Shown one piece after another: positions 24,901-34,569 of a stretch of DNA of 64,000 nt. The notes beneath the pieces were generated by a model that saw only the letters and a program-made list of their open reading frames with translations, was not told the origin of the DNA and searched no databases. Every line of letters starts with the position of its first letter. Position 1 is the first letter of the stretch. The translations under genes and the position numbers were made by a program. This DNA comes from Marinovum sp034669705. GTDB taxonomy: Bacteria; Pseudomonadota; Alphaproteobacteria; Rhodobacterales; Rhodobacteraceae. The DNA is taken from NCBI RefSeq assembly GCF_034669705.1, contig NZ_JAXMOR010000012.1, positions 1-64,000 on the forward strand. Direction: 5' to 3'.

Positions 24901-24938
24901 TGCCCTGACAGGTGTTAACATTCCGTTACGACAGGGCA
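24901..24938. promoter_or_regulatory. CtrA-box-like site inside an inverted repeat, lpxC leader
   Basis: TTAA-N7-TTAC (24915-24929) differs by one base from the CtrA consensus TTAA-N7-TTAA. It is flanked by TGCCCTG (24901-24907) and CAGGGCA (24932-24938). The rest of the 465-bp ftsZ-lpxC gap holds no gene and is less GC-rich near 25085-25150. Confidence 0.3.
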
Positions 24939-25257
24939 GGGGGCATCTGGCGAAACGCTGTCACACAGGCCGAAAACGCGGGTGTTACCGGTCACATTCG
25001 GGCCTGAAACACCCTGTCGCAGGCTCAGGAAAGTGACACGATTACAGTGTCTTGACCGAAAGATGCGGGTTCTCGCCGATACTGTGACGGTTATGTTTCA
25101 TAGCGTTGCAATACGTTATTTGAGGATATCCCCCCGAGATCCTAATTCACTCTCATCGCCGGACCGCAGTGGACCCTTGCCGGCTTGTCACACCAGCCAC
25201 CCACTGCAGCTTCGGGCACAGGGCCCGGACACGACGATGAAGCCGAAAGGAAGACCC

Positions 25258-26178
25258 ATGCAGGCCACGATCAAGAATACAGTCCGTTTCGATGGCATCG
25301 GCCTGCACTCCGGCCGCCCGGTCCGCATGGTGATCCTCCCCGCCTCGGCCGGCTACGGCATCTGGTTCAAGCGCACCGACATCCGCTTCGGCGATGCCAT
25401 GGTTCCGGCCCGCTGGGACGCGGTCGAACGCTCGCCGCTCTGCACCCGCATCCGCAACGCCGCCGGTGTCGAGGTGAGCACCATCGAGCACGTCATGGCG
25501 GCGCTGGCCGGCTGCGGCATCCACAATGCACTGATCGAGATCGACGGCCCCGAAGTGCCGATCCTCGACGGCTCGTCCGCGCCCTTCGTCGATGCCATCC
25601 TTGCCCGCGGCATCCGCCATCTCGACACCCCGGTGATGGCGATCAAGATCGACCGCAGCGTCACCGTCGAGACCGACAGCGGCTGGGCCCGCCTGTCGCC
25701 GGCCGAGACCTTTACCATGTCGTTCCACATCGATTTCGCCGATGCCGCGATTGGCAGCCAGGACAAGCGTCTGGTGCTGTCGAACGGCACCTTCGTGCGC
25801 GAGCTCTGCGACAGCCGCACGTTCTGCCGCCAGTCCGACGTCGACACCATGCGCGCCCACGGCCTGGCCCTCGGCGGCACGCTCGACAACGCGGTGGTGG
25901 TCGATGGCGACCGGGTGCTGAGCCCCGGCGGTCTGCGTCACCGCGACGAGCCGGTGCGCCACAAGATGCTCGACGCGCTCGGCGACCTGGCGCTGGCAGG
26001 CGCGCCGATCCTTGGCCATTACACCGGCCACCGCGCCGGCCACGCGATGACCAACATGCTGCTGCACGCGCTCTACAACACCCCCGGCGCCTTCCGCCTG
26101 GTCGAGGTCGAGGGCATGGATGCGGCGCGTCTGCCCGGTGTCGGCGTGGTGCCGCAGGACATGCCCGCCGTGGCGTGA
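25258..26178 (+). CDS. lpxC: UDP-3-O-acyl-N-acetylglucosamine deacetylase LpxC
   Basis: A 306-aa zinc amidase catalysing the committed step of lipid A synthesis. The family N-terminus with GIGLHSG, the zinc-site histidines in EHVMAALAG and HKMLDALGDLALAG, and the C-terminal GHRAGHAMTN are present. The frame opens at 24982, but the ATG at 25258 fits the family and has AAAGGAAGACCC upstream. Confidence 0.97.
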   Translation: MQATIKNTVRFDGIGLHSGRPVRMVILPASAGYGIWFKRTDIRFGDAMVPARWDAVERSPLCTRIRNAAGVEVSTIEHVMAALAGCGIHNALIEIDGPEVPILDGSSAPFVDAILARGIRHLDTPVMAIKIDRSVTVETDSGWARLSPAETFTMSFHIDFADAAIGSQDKRLVLSNGTFVRELCDSRTFCRQSDVDTMRAHGLALGGTLDNAVVVDGDRVLSPGGLRHRDEPVRHKMLDALGDLALAGAPILGHYTGHRAGHAMTNMLLHALYNTPGAFRLVEVEGMDAARLPGVGVVPQDMPAVA

Positions 26179-26350
26179 AATCCGCGTTCACCGGTTTTTG
26201 CGCCCGCCCGGCCCCGGCGGGCGTTTCCATCTTTGGCGATGTGTCGTATGCCCTTTCAGAGGCTTGACGCTTCGTGTTAGGACGTGACGCAACCCGGGAC
26301 CGCACACCCCGCGAGACTGAACCGGGACATTGGGTGAGGAAGTGACAGGC

Positions 26351-27232
26351 ATGACGGGCGACAGACCGCTGAGAGGCAGGACATCGCAGGCCATCGTTGT
26401 TGCGCTGGTGGCCGGTCTCACGCTGGCGAGCTGTTCCGGCGGCACCTTTCGCAACGCGCGCGGCAACATCGGCTTCTCCAACACGCCGATCGAATCCTAT
26501 ACCGCCAAACAGATCTTCGAACGCGGCGAATACGAGATCGCCCGCAACGATTACAGCGAGGCGGCGCGGTTCTTTTCCGAGATCGAGCGACTCTATCCCT
26601 ATTCCGAATGGGCCAAGCGGGCGCTGATCATGCAGGCCTTTGCTCATCACAAGGACAAGGAATACGAAGATGCCCGCTCGGCGGCGCAGCGGTATGTCGA
26701 TTTCTATCCGGCCGATGACGACGCCGCCTATGCCCAGTACCTGCTGGCGCTCAGCTATTACGACCAGATCGACGAGGTCGGCCGCGACCAGGGGCTGACC
26801 TTCCAGGCGCTGCAGGCGTTGCGCACGGTGATCGAGCGCTACCCTGACAGCGAATACGCCCGCTCCGCGATCCTGAAATTCGACCTCGCCTTCGATCATC
26901 TCGCCGGCAAGGAGATGGAGATCGGGCGCTACTATCTCAAGCGCAAGCATTTCACCGCGGCGATCAACCGGTTCCGCGTGGTGGTCGAGGATTTCCAGAC
27001 CACGACCCACACCGCCGAGGCGCTGCACCGCCTCGTCGAGAGCTATCTGTCGCTGGGTCTCACCCAAGAGGCACAGACCGCGGCGGCGATCCTCGGCTAC
27101 AACTACCAATCGACCGAATGGTACGAGGACAGCTATCGTCTGCTCACCGGGCAGGGGCTGGAACCCGAGGTCTTTGACGGCACCTGGCTGGGGGCGATCT
27201 ATCGCCAGATGGTCAAGGGCGAATGGCTATAG
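26351..27232 (+). CDS. bamD: Outer membrane assembly lipoprotein BamD
   Basis: A 293-aa lipoprotein of the Bam complex that folds outer-membrane beta-barrels. The signal peptide ends in a lipobox (LASC) with lipidated Cys28. TPR-like repeats cover about 50-260 (for example ARNDYSEAARFFSEIERLYPYSEWA). The ATG at 26351 has GAGGAAG about 10 bases upstream; a TTG at 26330 is unlikely. It lies between lpxC and recN, the usual order in this group. Confidence 0.96.
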   Translation: MTGDRPLRGRTSQAIVVALVAGLTLASCSGGTFRNARGNIGFSNTPIESYTAKQIFERGEYEIARNDYSEAARFFSEIERLYPYSEWAKRALIMQAFAHHKDKEYEDARSAAQRYVDFYPADDDAAYAQYLLALSYYDQIDEVGRDQGLTFQALQALRTVIERYPDSEYARSAILKFDLAFDHLAGKEMEIGRYYLKRKHFTAAINRFRVVVEDFQTTTHTAEALHRLVESYLSLGLTQEAQTAAAILGYNYQSTEWYEDSYRLLTGQGLEPEVFDGTWLGAIYRQMVKGEWL

Positions 27233-27271
27233 GTCAGCGGTGGGCAGGCTGCCCACCCCACGGGGCATCTG

Positions 27272-28921
27272 ATGCTGCGCACGCTTGATATCCGCGACAT
27301 GCTGATCATCGATCACCTCGAGCTGGCCTTCCAGCCGGGGTTGAACGTGCTCACCGGCGAGACCGGCGCCGGCAAGTCGATCCTGCTCGACTCGCTGGGC
27401 TTCGTGCTGGGCTGGCGCGGCCGGGCCGAGCTGGTGCGGGCGGGCGCGCCACAGGGCGAGGTGGTGGCCGAGTTCGACCTGCCGCCGGGCCACGCCGCCT
27501 TTGCCGTGCTCGAGGAGGCCGGGCTGCCGGCCACCGACGAGCTGATCCTGCGCCGGGTCAACACCGCCGAGGGGCGCAAGACCGCCTGGGTCAACGACCG
27601 CCGCTGCTCGGGCGAGGTGCTGCGTCGGCTCTCCGAGACGCTGGTGGAACTGCACGGTCAGCATGACGACCGCGGGCTGCTCAACCCGCGTGGCCACCGT
27701 CGCATTCTCGATGCCTTTGCCGGGGTCGAGGCCGAGCTTGCGGCGACGCGCACGGCCTGGAAGGCGCTGTCACAGGCGCGCAAGGCGCTGGCCGAGGCCG
27801 AGGCGGGGCTGGCGGCGATGCGCGAGGAAGAGGACTTCCTGCGTCATGCGGTGGGTGAGCTCGAGGCGCTTTCGCCGCAACCTGGCGAGGATGCCGAGCT
27901 CGACGCGAAACGCCGGATGATGCAGCAGTCCGAACGCATCCGCGAAGACATCCAGCGCGCCGGCCAGGCGCTTGGCACCGACGGGGCCGAGGGCGCCATG
28001 GGCGACGCCATGCGCTGGCTCGACGGCGTGGCCGACCGTGCCGAGGGCCAGCTCGACGCGCCGCTGGCGGCGCTGGCGCGCGCCATGGAAGAGCTCGACC
28101 AGGCCGCACGCGGGGTCGAGGACACGCTGGAGGCGCTGGCCTTCAACCCGCATGAGCTGGAAGAGGCCGAGGAGCGTCTCTTCGCGATCCGCGGCCTCGC
28201 CCGCAAGCATCAGGTGACGCCCGAGGAGCTGCCCGAGCTGGCCGAGACCCTGTCGAAAAAGCTCGCCCGCCTCGACGCCGGTGACGCCGGCATCGCCGAT
28301 CTGCGCAAAGCCTCCGCCGCAGCCGAGACCGCCTATGACGCCGCCGCCGGCGCGCTCAGCGAGGCCCGCGCGGCCGCCGCCCGGAGGCTCGACGCGGCGG
28401 TGACCGCCGAGCTGGCGCCGCTCAAGATGGAGCGCGCGGTCTTTGCCACCAAGATCACCGCAGAGGCGCCGGGCCCCGAGGGCCGCGACGCGGTGGCCTT
28501 CACCGTCGCCACCAACCCCGGCGCCCCCGCCGGCCCGATCGGCAAGATCGCCTCAGGCGGCGAGCTCAGCCGCTTCCTGCTGGCGCTCAAGGTCTGCCTC
28601 GCCGAGGGCAATTCCGGCATCACCCTGATCTTCGACGAGATCGACCGCGGCGTCGGCGGCGCCACCGCCGATGCGGTCGGCCGCCGGCTGGCGGCGCTGG
28701 CGCGCGAGGGGCAGGTGCTCGTGGTCACCCATTCGCCGCAGGTCGCCGCCTTGGGCGCGCATCACTGGCGGGTCGAGAAACGCGTGGCCGACGAGCAGAC
28801 GCTGTCCAGCGTGGTGCCGCTCGACGCCGGCGACCGCGTCGACGAGATCGCCCGCATGGTGGCCGGCGACACTGTCACCGACGAGGCCCGCGCCGCCGCC
28901 CGCGCGCTGCTGGCCGGCTGA
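27272..28921 (+). CDS. recN: DNA repair ATPase RecN
   Basis: A 549-aa SMC-like protein in double-strand break repair. Walker A (GETGAGKS) is at 29-36, followed by a central coiled-coil region with many Ala/Glu heptads. The C-terminal ABC signature (SGGELSRFLLALK) and Walker B (TLIFDEIDRGVGG) follow. It ends the dcw-associated run and faces the FAD oxidase gene. Confidence 0.97.
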   Translation: MLRTLDIRDMLIIDHLELAFQPGLNVLTGETGAGKSILLDSLGFVLGWRGRAELVRAGAPQGEVVAEFDLPPGHAAFAVLEEAGLPATDELILRRVNTAEGRKTAWVNDRRCSGEVLRRLSETLVELHGQHDDRGLLNPRGHRRILDAFAGVEAELAATRTAWKALSQARKALAEAEAGLAAMREEEDFLRHAVGELEALSPQPGEDAELDAKRRMMQQSERIREDIQRAGQALGTDGAEGAMGDAMRWLDGVADRAEGQLDAPLAALARAMEELDQAARGVEDTLEALAFNPHELEEAEERLFAIRGLARKHQVTPEELPELAETLSKKLARLDAGDAGIADLRKASAAAETAYDAAAGALSEARAAAARRLDAAVTAELAPLKMERAVFATKITAEAPGPEGRDAVAFTVATNPGAPAGPIGKIASGGELSRFLLALKVCLAEGNSGITLIFDEIDRGVGGATADAVGRRLAALAREGQVLVVTHSPQVAALGAHHWRVEKRVADEQTLSSVVPLDAGDRVDEIARMVAGDTVTDEARAAARALLAG

Positions 28922-29033
28922 GCTGGCCCTTCTGAGCCAGGCCGCCACACTCTCTCCAACAGCGCGACGCCGCCGATCGCATCACCAAGACCAGCGCCCG
29001 TCACGGCCGGCCCGCCCCGAAACCACCGCTCCT

Positions 29034-29094
29034 GTCTTCATCTTGCCAGATAAACCTCCGGGGGTGAGGCCGCAGGCCGAGGGGGCTGGCCCCC
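29034..29094. repeat. Dispersed intergenic repeat between recN and the FAD oxidase gene
   Basis: A copy of the CTTC...CCCTC-GGGGG...GGGGGC-GCCCCC family, with the inner stem GAGGCCGCAGGCC and outer hairpin GGGGGCTGGCCCCC. It lies between two convergent stops, with nothing else in 28922-29129. Confidence 0.65.
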
Positions 29095-29129
29095 TTATCC
29101 CCCGTTGCCAAAAGCGCACGCGCCCGAGA

Positions 29130-30521
29130 TCACCCGAGCGGCGGCACCACCTTGCCCGGATTGAGGATGTTCTTCGGATCAAGCGCCCGCTTGATATCGC
29201 CCATCACCTGCCAGCCCGCGCCATGTTCGCCCGCCATGAACCCGAGCTTGCCCATCCCGACCCCATGCTCGCCGGTCGAGGAGCCGCCAAGCGCCAGCGC
29301 CCGCCGCACCATCCGGTCCGACAACGCCTTGGCCTCTGCCAACTCCGCCGGGTTGGCGTCGTCGATCAGCAGGATGGCGTGGAAATTGCCGTCGCCCACG
29401 TGGCCGAGGATCGGGCCGGGGATCGAGGCGGCGGCGATATCGGCCTGGGTCGCCTCCACCGCCTCGGCCAGCCGAGAGATCGGCACGCAGATGTCGGTGA
29501 CCAGCGCCCGCGCGCCGCGCCGCGAGGCGAGGATGGCGTAATAGGCGTTGTGCCTCATCGACCAGAGCGCCTTGCGGTCCTCGGGTTTCACCGACCACTC
29601 GAACCCCAGCGAACCGTGATCTGCGGCAATCTCGCCGAACTGCTGCGCCTGTTCCGCCACCGCGGCCTCCGAGCCGTGAAACTCCAGCAGCAGATGCGGC
29701 AGGAGCGGCAAGCTCATCCCGGCATAGGCATTCACCGCCGCCGCGCTGGCCGCGTCGACGAATTCGATCCGCGCCATCGGCAGGCCCATCTGGATGGTAT
29801 CGGTCACCGCCGCCACTGCCGCCGCCATGTCGGGAAAGGCGCAGACCCCGGCGCTGATTGCCTCTGGCTGGCCATGCAGCCTCAGGGTCAGCTCGGTGAT
29901 CAGCCCCAGCGTGCCCTCGCTGCCCACCATCAGCGCCGTCAGGTCGAAGCCGGCCGAGGATTTGCGCGCCCGGGTGCCGGTGCGGATCACCCGGCCGTCG
30001 GCCAGCACCACCTCGAGCGCCAGAACGTTGTCGCGCATGGTGCCATAGCGCACCGCCGTGGTGCCGCTGGCGCGAGTGGCCGCCATGCCGCCAAGCGCCG
30101 CATTGGCGCCGGGATCGACCGGAAAGAACAGCCCCGTCGCGCGCAGCTCCTGGTTCAGCGCCTCGCGCGTCAGGCCGGGCTGCACCGTCACATCCATGTC
30201 CTCGGGGCGCACCTCGAGCACCCGTGCCATGCGCGAGAAATCCACCACCACGCCGCCCGCGACCGCCAGCGCATGCCCCTCGAGCGAGGTGCCGGTGCCC
30301 CAGGCCACCACCGGCAGGCCATGTTCGGCACAGATCGCCACCAGCGCCGCGACCTCTTCGGTGGTCTCGGGATAGGCCACCGCATCAGGCGGGGCAGGGG
30401 TAAAATAGCTCTCGGAGCGGCCATGCAGGGCCAGATCCGACTTGGACCGGGACAGTCTCTGGCCTAACAAGGCCGTGAGGGCCTCGATGGCCTTGTCGTC
30501 CTGCGCCCTTTGTCTGGTCAT
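29130..30521 (-). CDS. FAD-binding oxidase, GlcD/D-lactate dehydrogenase family
   Basis: A 463-aa flavoenzyme with a PCMH-type FAD domain in the N-terminal half (VVAWGTGTSLEGHALA, DPGANAALGGMAATRASG) and a C-terminal FAD oxidase domain with GHVGDGNFH and GEHGVGMGKLGFM. Relatives oxidise D-lactate, glycolate or D-2-hydroxyglutarate; the substrate cannot be read from sequence. The frame extends to 30614, but MTRQRAQ at 30521 fits the family start and leaves room for a divergent promoter with the CLC gene. Confidence 0.9.
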   Translation of the reverse strand: MTRQRAQDDKAIEALTALLGQRLSRSKSDLALHGRSESYFTPAPPDAVAYPETTEEVAALVAICAEHGLPVVAWGTGTSLEGHALAVAGGVVVDFSRMARVLEVRPEDMDVTVQPGLTREALNQELRATGLFFPVDPGANAALGGMAATRASGTTAVRYGTMRDNVLALEVVLADGRVIRTGTRARKSSAGFDLTALMVGSEGTLGLITELTLRLHGQPEAISAGVCAFPDMAAAVAAVTDTIQMGLPMARIEFVDAASAAAVNAYAGMSLPLLPHLLLEFHGSEAAVAEQAQQFGEIAADHGSLGFEWSVKPEDRKALWSMRHNAYYAILASRRGARALVTDICVPISRLAEAVEATQADIAAASIPGPILGHVGDGNFHAILLIDDANPAELAEAKALSDRMVRRALALGGSSTGEHGVGMGKLGFMAGEHGAGWQVMGDIKRALDPKNILNPGKVVPPLG

Positions 30522-30598
30522 GGCTCCCACCGCCTGATTTCGGAAATCGCGCATTCCTACCGCAGCGGCCCCAGCGCGCAAAGACGTGATCGAGCGAT

Positions 30599-32287
30599 AT
30601 GGCAAATAACCCAAAAAATCCCGCCATCCGCCAGCTGAGCGAAATGCGCGCGGTCTTTGGCCGGGGCTGGCAGCTGTTGCGTCACCGGGGGCCGAGCCAG
30701 GTCCAGTTCTGGTTCATCGCCCTGATGATCGGCATCGCCGCCGGTTTCGCGGCACTGCTGTTCCGCCGGGCGATCGAATGGCTGCAGGCCACGCTCTATG
30801 GCACCGACGACATCACCCAGCTGCACACATTCGCCCATTCGCTCGACTGGTTCTGGGTGCTGATCATCCCGATGGGCGGCGGCGTCACCGTCGGGCTGAT
30901 CCTCTATTTCTTCACCGACGACGGCCGGGTCCGGGCGGTGGCCGACGTGATCGAAGGCGCCGCGCTCAACGACGGGCGGGTCGAGAAGAAGGCGGGCCTC
31001 GCCTCGGCCGCCTCCTCGCTGATCACGCTGTCGACCGGCGGCTCGACGGGGCGGGAGGGGCCGGTGGTACATATCGCGGCGATGATCTCGTCTTGGGTGT
31101 CGAACGTGCTGCATGCCGACGGCATTACCGGCCGCGACCTTCTGGGCTGCGCCGTCGCCGCCGCGGTCTCGGCCAGCTTCAACGCGCCGATCGCCGGCGC
31201 GCTCTTTGCGCTCGAGGTGGTGCTGCGGCATTTCGCGCTGCACAGTTTCGCGCCGATCGTCGTCGCCTCGGCCGCCGGCACGGTGATCAACCGGCTGGCC
31301 TTCGGCGATGTCACAGAGTTCACGCTGCCCGGCACCACGGCGCTCGAGTTCTACCTCGAGCTGCCGGCCTTCCTGATCCTCGGGCTGGTCTGCGGGCTGG
31401 TCTCGGTGGTGATGATCCGCGGCATCTTCTGGGCCGATGACCTCGAGAGCCGGATCCAGAGCCGCATCGGCCTGCCGTACTGGATCCGCCCGATGCTGGC
31501 GGGCGCGATCCTCGGCGCCATGGCGATCTACTTTCCGCATATCATCGGCGTCGGCTACGAGACCACCTCGCTGGCGCTGACCGGGCAGCTGCTGCTCTGG
31601 CAGGCGATCGTCTATGCAGTGATCAAGGTCATCGCCGTCGCCGTCACCATGGCCGGCCGGATGGGCGGCGGCATGTTCTCGCCCTCGCTGATGGTCGGCG
31701 CGCTGACCGGTCTGGCCTTCGGTCTGATCGCCACCTCGCTCTTTCCCGAGCACTCCGGCGCCTTCACGCTCTATGCCCTTGCCGGCATGGGGGCGGTGGC
31801 GGCGGCGGTGCTGGGCGCGCCGATCTCGACCACGCTGATCGTTTTCGAGCTGACCGGCGACTGGCAGACCGGTCTGGCGGTGATGGTCTCGGTCTCGATG
31901 TCAACGGCGCTGGCCTCGCGGCTGGTCGACCGGTCGTTCTTCCTCACCCAGCTGGAACGCCGCGGCGTGCACCTGGCGGCGGGCCCGCAGGCCTACCTGC
32001 TGGCGATGTTCCGGGTGGCGCAGGTGATGCGGCCGATGGACCATCCCAAGGCGCCGTCAGAACCGGCCTGCTGGGAGATGGTGGAAACCGGCGTCTACCT
32101 CGACGCCAATGCGACGCTTGAAACCGCCCTGCCGATGTTCGAGACCTCGGCCGTCTCCTTCCTGCCGGTGGTGGCGATCCGCGGCGAGGGCCAGCCGCCG
32201 GAACTGCGCGGCGCGCTGTTCCACGTTGATGCGCTCAAGGCCTACAACCGCGCCCTTGCCGCCACCGCGGAAGAGGAACACAGCTAG
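30599..32287 (+). CDS. CLC-family chloride channel or H+/Cl- antiporter
   Basis: A 562-aa polytopic membrane protein with the CLC permeation motifs GREGP (gating Glu153) and GGGMFSPSL, and ten or more hydrophobic segments. The C-terminal 90 residues resemble part of a CBS-type regulatory domain. An external glutamate in the GREGP motif is common to exchangers and gated channels, so the mode is open. Its TAG directly abuts the stop of the convergent DUF427 gene with no spacer. Confidence 0.93.
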   Translation: MANNPKNPAIRQLSEMRAVFGRGWQLLRHRGPSQVQFWFIALMIGIAAGFAALLFRRAIEWLQATLYGTDDITQLHTFAHSLDWFWVLIIPMGGGVTVGLILYFFTDDGRVRAVADVIEGAALNDGRVEKKAGLASAASSLITLSTGGSTGREGPVVHIAAMISSWVSNVLHADGITGRDLLGCAVAAAVSASFNAPIAGALFALEVVLRHFALHSFAPIVVASAAGTVINRLAFGDVTEFTLPGTTALEFYLELPAFLILGLVCGLVSVVMIRGIFWADDLESRIQSRIGLPYWIRPMLAGAILGAMAIYFPHIIGVGYETTSLALTGQLLLWQAIVYAVIKVIAVAVTMAGRMGGGMFSPSLMVGALTGLAFGLIATSLFPEHSGAFTLYALAGMGAVAAAVLGAPISTTLIVFELTGDWQTGLAVMVSVSMSTALASRLVDRSFFLTQLERRGVHLAAGPQAYLLAMFRVAQVMRPMDHPKAPSEPACWEMVETGVYLDANATLETALPMFETSAVSFLPVVAIRGEGQPPELRGALFHVDALKAYNRALAATAEEEHS

Positions 32288-32626
32288 TCAGAGCTCTTCG
32301 ACCTGCAGATACTCGCCGGGCTGGAACGCCAGATAGCCCTTGATCGCGGCCACGTCTTCCTTGGGGTCCTCGTAGGACCAGACCGCATCGGTCAGCGTCC
32401 GGTTCTTGGCCTCGATGGTGTAATAGCTGGCCTCGCCCTTGTGCGGGCAGGTGGTTTTCGTGTCAGACGGGTCCAGCATCGCCATGGCGATATCCTCGCG
32501 CGGGAAATAGATCACCGGCTTGTGGCCATCCTCCAGAAGCTCGAGCGCATTCGAGCTTTCGCCCAGAACCGCGCCGCTGGCGCGTATCACCCATTTGCCT
32601 TCGGCCTTAACAATCCTGATCGACAT
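32288..32626 (-). CDS. DUF427 domain protein
   Basis: A 112-aa small cytosolic protein, all DUF427 (VIYFPREDI, TCPHKGEASYYTI, AVWSYEDP). Function unknown; the family is widespread in alphaproteobacteria and actinobacteria. MSIRIVKAE at 32626 is chosen for GGGAGAAGA directly upstream; the longer frame to 32767 adds unrelated Cys/Arg-rich sequence. Confidence 0.92.
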   Translation of the reverse strand: MSIRIVKAEGKWVIRASGAVLGESSNALELLEDGHKPVIYFPREDIAMAMLDPSDTKTTCPHKGEASYYTIEAKNRTLTDAVWSYEDPKEDVAAIKGYLAFQPGEYLQVEEL

Positions 32627-32684
32627 TCTCTTCTCCCAATACGGCTTTCGCGCTACATGGCCTGTGCCCTGTAACAGCCCTGTG

Positions 32685-34463
32685 TCAGATTTGTGCAGTT
32701 GCGGCATCCAACCACATCGCCGCCCGCTTGCCCAGACTCGGAAGCAGCATGTGTCGGCAGGTCGCATGATACCGGTTGAGCCAGTCGCGTTCCGCCGCCG
32801 TCAGCCGCTCGACCAGGATCAGCCGCCGGTCGATCGGCACCCAGGTCAGCGTCTCCCACTCCAGCATCCCGGCGACGGTGCCCTCGGGCAGGGGGGCGGC
32901 TTCGCGTACGGCCATCAGGTTCTCGATCCGGATGCCGAAGGCACCCTCCTTGTAGAACCCCGGCTCGTTCGACAGTACCATGCCGGCGCGCAGCGGCTCG
33001 GTGCCGGTGCGCGACAGGCGCTGCGGCCCCTCGTGGACGCACAGATAGGCGCCGACGCCATGGCCGGTGCCATGGCCGTAATCCTGCCCCGCCAGCCACA
33101 GCGGCAACCGCGCCAGAGCATCGAGATCGCGGCCGGCCAGCCCCTTGGGCCAGCGCGCCCGGCTCATCGCAATCATGCCCTGCAGCACGCGGGTAAAGGC
33201 CGCTTTCGCGTCGTCCGGCGCCTCGCCCACCGCCAGGGTGCGGGTGATGTCGGTGGTGCCGTCGAGATACTGGCCGCCACTGTCCACCAGCAACAGCTCG
33301 CCCGCGGCCAGCTTGCGGTTGCTCTCCTCGCTCACCCGGTAATGCACGATGGCGCCATTGGGCCCGGCGCCGCTGATCGTTTCGAACGAGATATCGAGCA
33401 GCACGCCGGTGTCGCGGCGAAAGCCTTCCAGCGCCCGGGCAACGTCGATCTCGGTCAGATCGCCGGGCGCGGTCTCGTCGAGCCAGGCGAGGAATTCGCA
33501 CATCGCCACCGCATCGCGCGCATGGGCCGCGCGCATGCCGGAGAGTTCGGCCTCGGTCTTGCAGGCCTTGGGCAGAACGCAAGGGTCACGCCCCTCGATC
33601 ACCTCGGCGGTGAGCGCATCAACCACCGCCACCGGCACCGAGTCCGGGTCGACCAGCACCGGTCCCTCCACCTCCGCCAGCGCCGCAGCAAACCCCTCCG
33701 GCTCGTGCCGGCGGACCTCTGGTCCGAGATCCACGCCCGCCAGCTTCTCGCCTGCCATGAAGAGGTCGACCGTGCCATCGTCCGACAGCAGTGCAAAGCC
33801 ATGCGCCACCGGGTTGCGGGGAATGTCGCTGCCGCGGATGTTGAGCAGCCAGCAAAGCGAATCCGGCAGGGTGATCACCGCCACCTGTGCCCCCAGCCCG
33901 CGCAGGTCCTCGGCCAGCGCCGCGCGCTTCTCGGCAGAGCTGCGCCCGGCCAGCGCATCGGGATGCCTCCGCACCGCGGCCCGCGGCGGTCCGGGCTGGT
34001 CCGGCCAGACCTGGTCCACCAGGTTCTCCACCCGCCGCAGCGTCACGCCGGAGCCGGTGAACCCATCCTCAAGCGCCCGCAGCTGCTTGAGCGTGTGCAG
34101 CCAGGGATCGATCCCCAGAGCGCCCTTGATCCCGCTCTCCTTGACCCAATCGGTCAGCGCCACCTCCGGCCAGTCCACCGGGGTGAAGACTTCCGCCAGC
34201 TGCTGGCGGGCCTGCACCCGGTAGCGGCTGTCGACGAACACCCCGGCCACCTCGGCCAGCACCACGGCAAAGCCAGCCGAACCGGTGAACCCGGTCAACC
34301 AGGCCAGCCGATCATCGCGCGGCGCGACGTATTCACCCTGGTGCACATCGGCCTTGGGCACGACGAAGCCCGCCAGCCCCTCGGCCGCCATCACCTCGCG
34401 CAGCGCCGCCAGCCGCGGCGGGCCCTGTTCCGGCCGTGCCGTTACCTCAAAGCTCTGAAACAT
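32685..34463 (-). CDS. M24-family aminopeptidase P (Xaa-Pro aminopeptidase)
   Basis: A 592-aa protein with three domains as in long aminopeptidase P proteins: two creatinase-like N-terminal domains and a C-terminal pita-bread catalytic domain. Metal-ligand regions are DSGGQYLDGTTDITRT, GHGTGHGVGAYL, LSNEPGFY and IENLM. It removes N-terminal residues preceding proline. The ATG at 34463 has GGGGAGCGCG upstream. The dispersed repeat at 34472 lies just before it. Confidence 0.93.
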   Translation of the reverse strand: MFQSFEVTARPEQGPPRLAALREVMAAEGLAGFVVPKADVHQGEYVAPRDDRLAWLTGFTGSAGFAVVLAEVAGVFVDSRYRVQARQQLAEVFTPVDWPEVALTDWVKESGIKGALGIDPWLHTLKQLRALEDGFTGSGVTLRRVENLVDQVWPDQPGPPRAAVRRHPDALAGRSSAEKRAALAEDLRGLGAQVAVITLPDSLCWLLNIRGSDIPRNPVAHGFALLSDDGTVDLFMAGEKLAGVDLGPEVRRHEPEGFAAALAEVEGPVLVDPDSVPVAVVDALTAEVIEGRDPCVLPKACKTEAELSGMRAAHARDAVAMCEFLAWLDETAPGDLTEIDVARALEGFRRDTGVLLDISFETISGAGPNGAIVHYRVSEESNRKLAAGELLLVDSGGQYLDGTTDITRTLAVGEAPDDAKAAFTRVLQGMIAMSRARWPKGLAGRDLDALARLPLWLAGQDYGHGTGHGVGAYLCVHEGPQRLSRTGTEPLRAGMVLSNEPGFYKEGAFGIRIENLMAVREAAPLPEGTVAGMLEWETLTWVPIDRRLILVERLTAAERDWLNRYHATCRHMLLPSLGKRAAMWLDAATAQI

Positions 34464-34471
34464 CGCGCTCC

Positions 34472-34532
34472 CCGGTCTTCTTCTGTTCACAAATACCCTC
34501 GGGGGAGGCCGCAGGCCGGGGGCAGAGCCCCC
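34472..34532. repeat. Dispersed intergenic repeat downstream of cobT
   Basis: CTTCTTCTGTTCACAAATACCC, then TCGGGGGAGGCCGCAGGCC and the hairpin GGGGGCAGAGCCCCC. It fills the gap between the cobT stop and the aminopeptidase start, on the 3' side of cobT. Confidence 0.75.
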
Positions 34533-34569
34533 AAGCCGGCACCGGCCACACCCCGGCTCGCCCGCGGGG

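Noticed and set aside
24982..25257. N-terminal extension of LpxC
   Set aside because: Family homology and a good ribosome site begin at 25258; the extension covers the promoter region.
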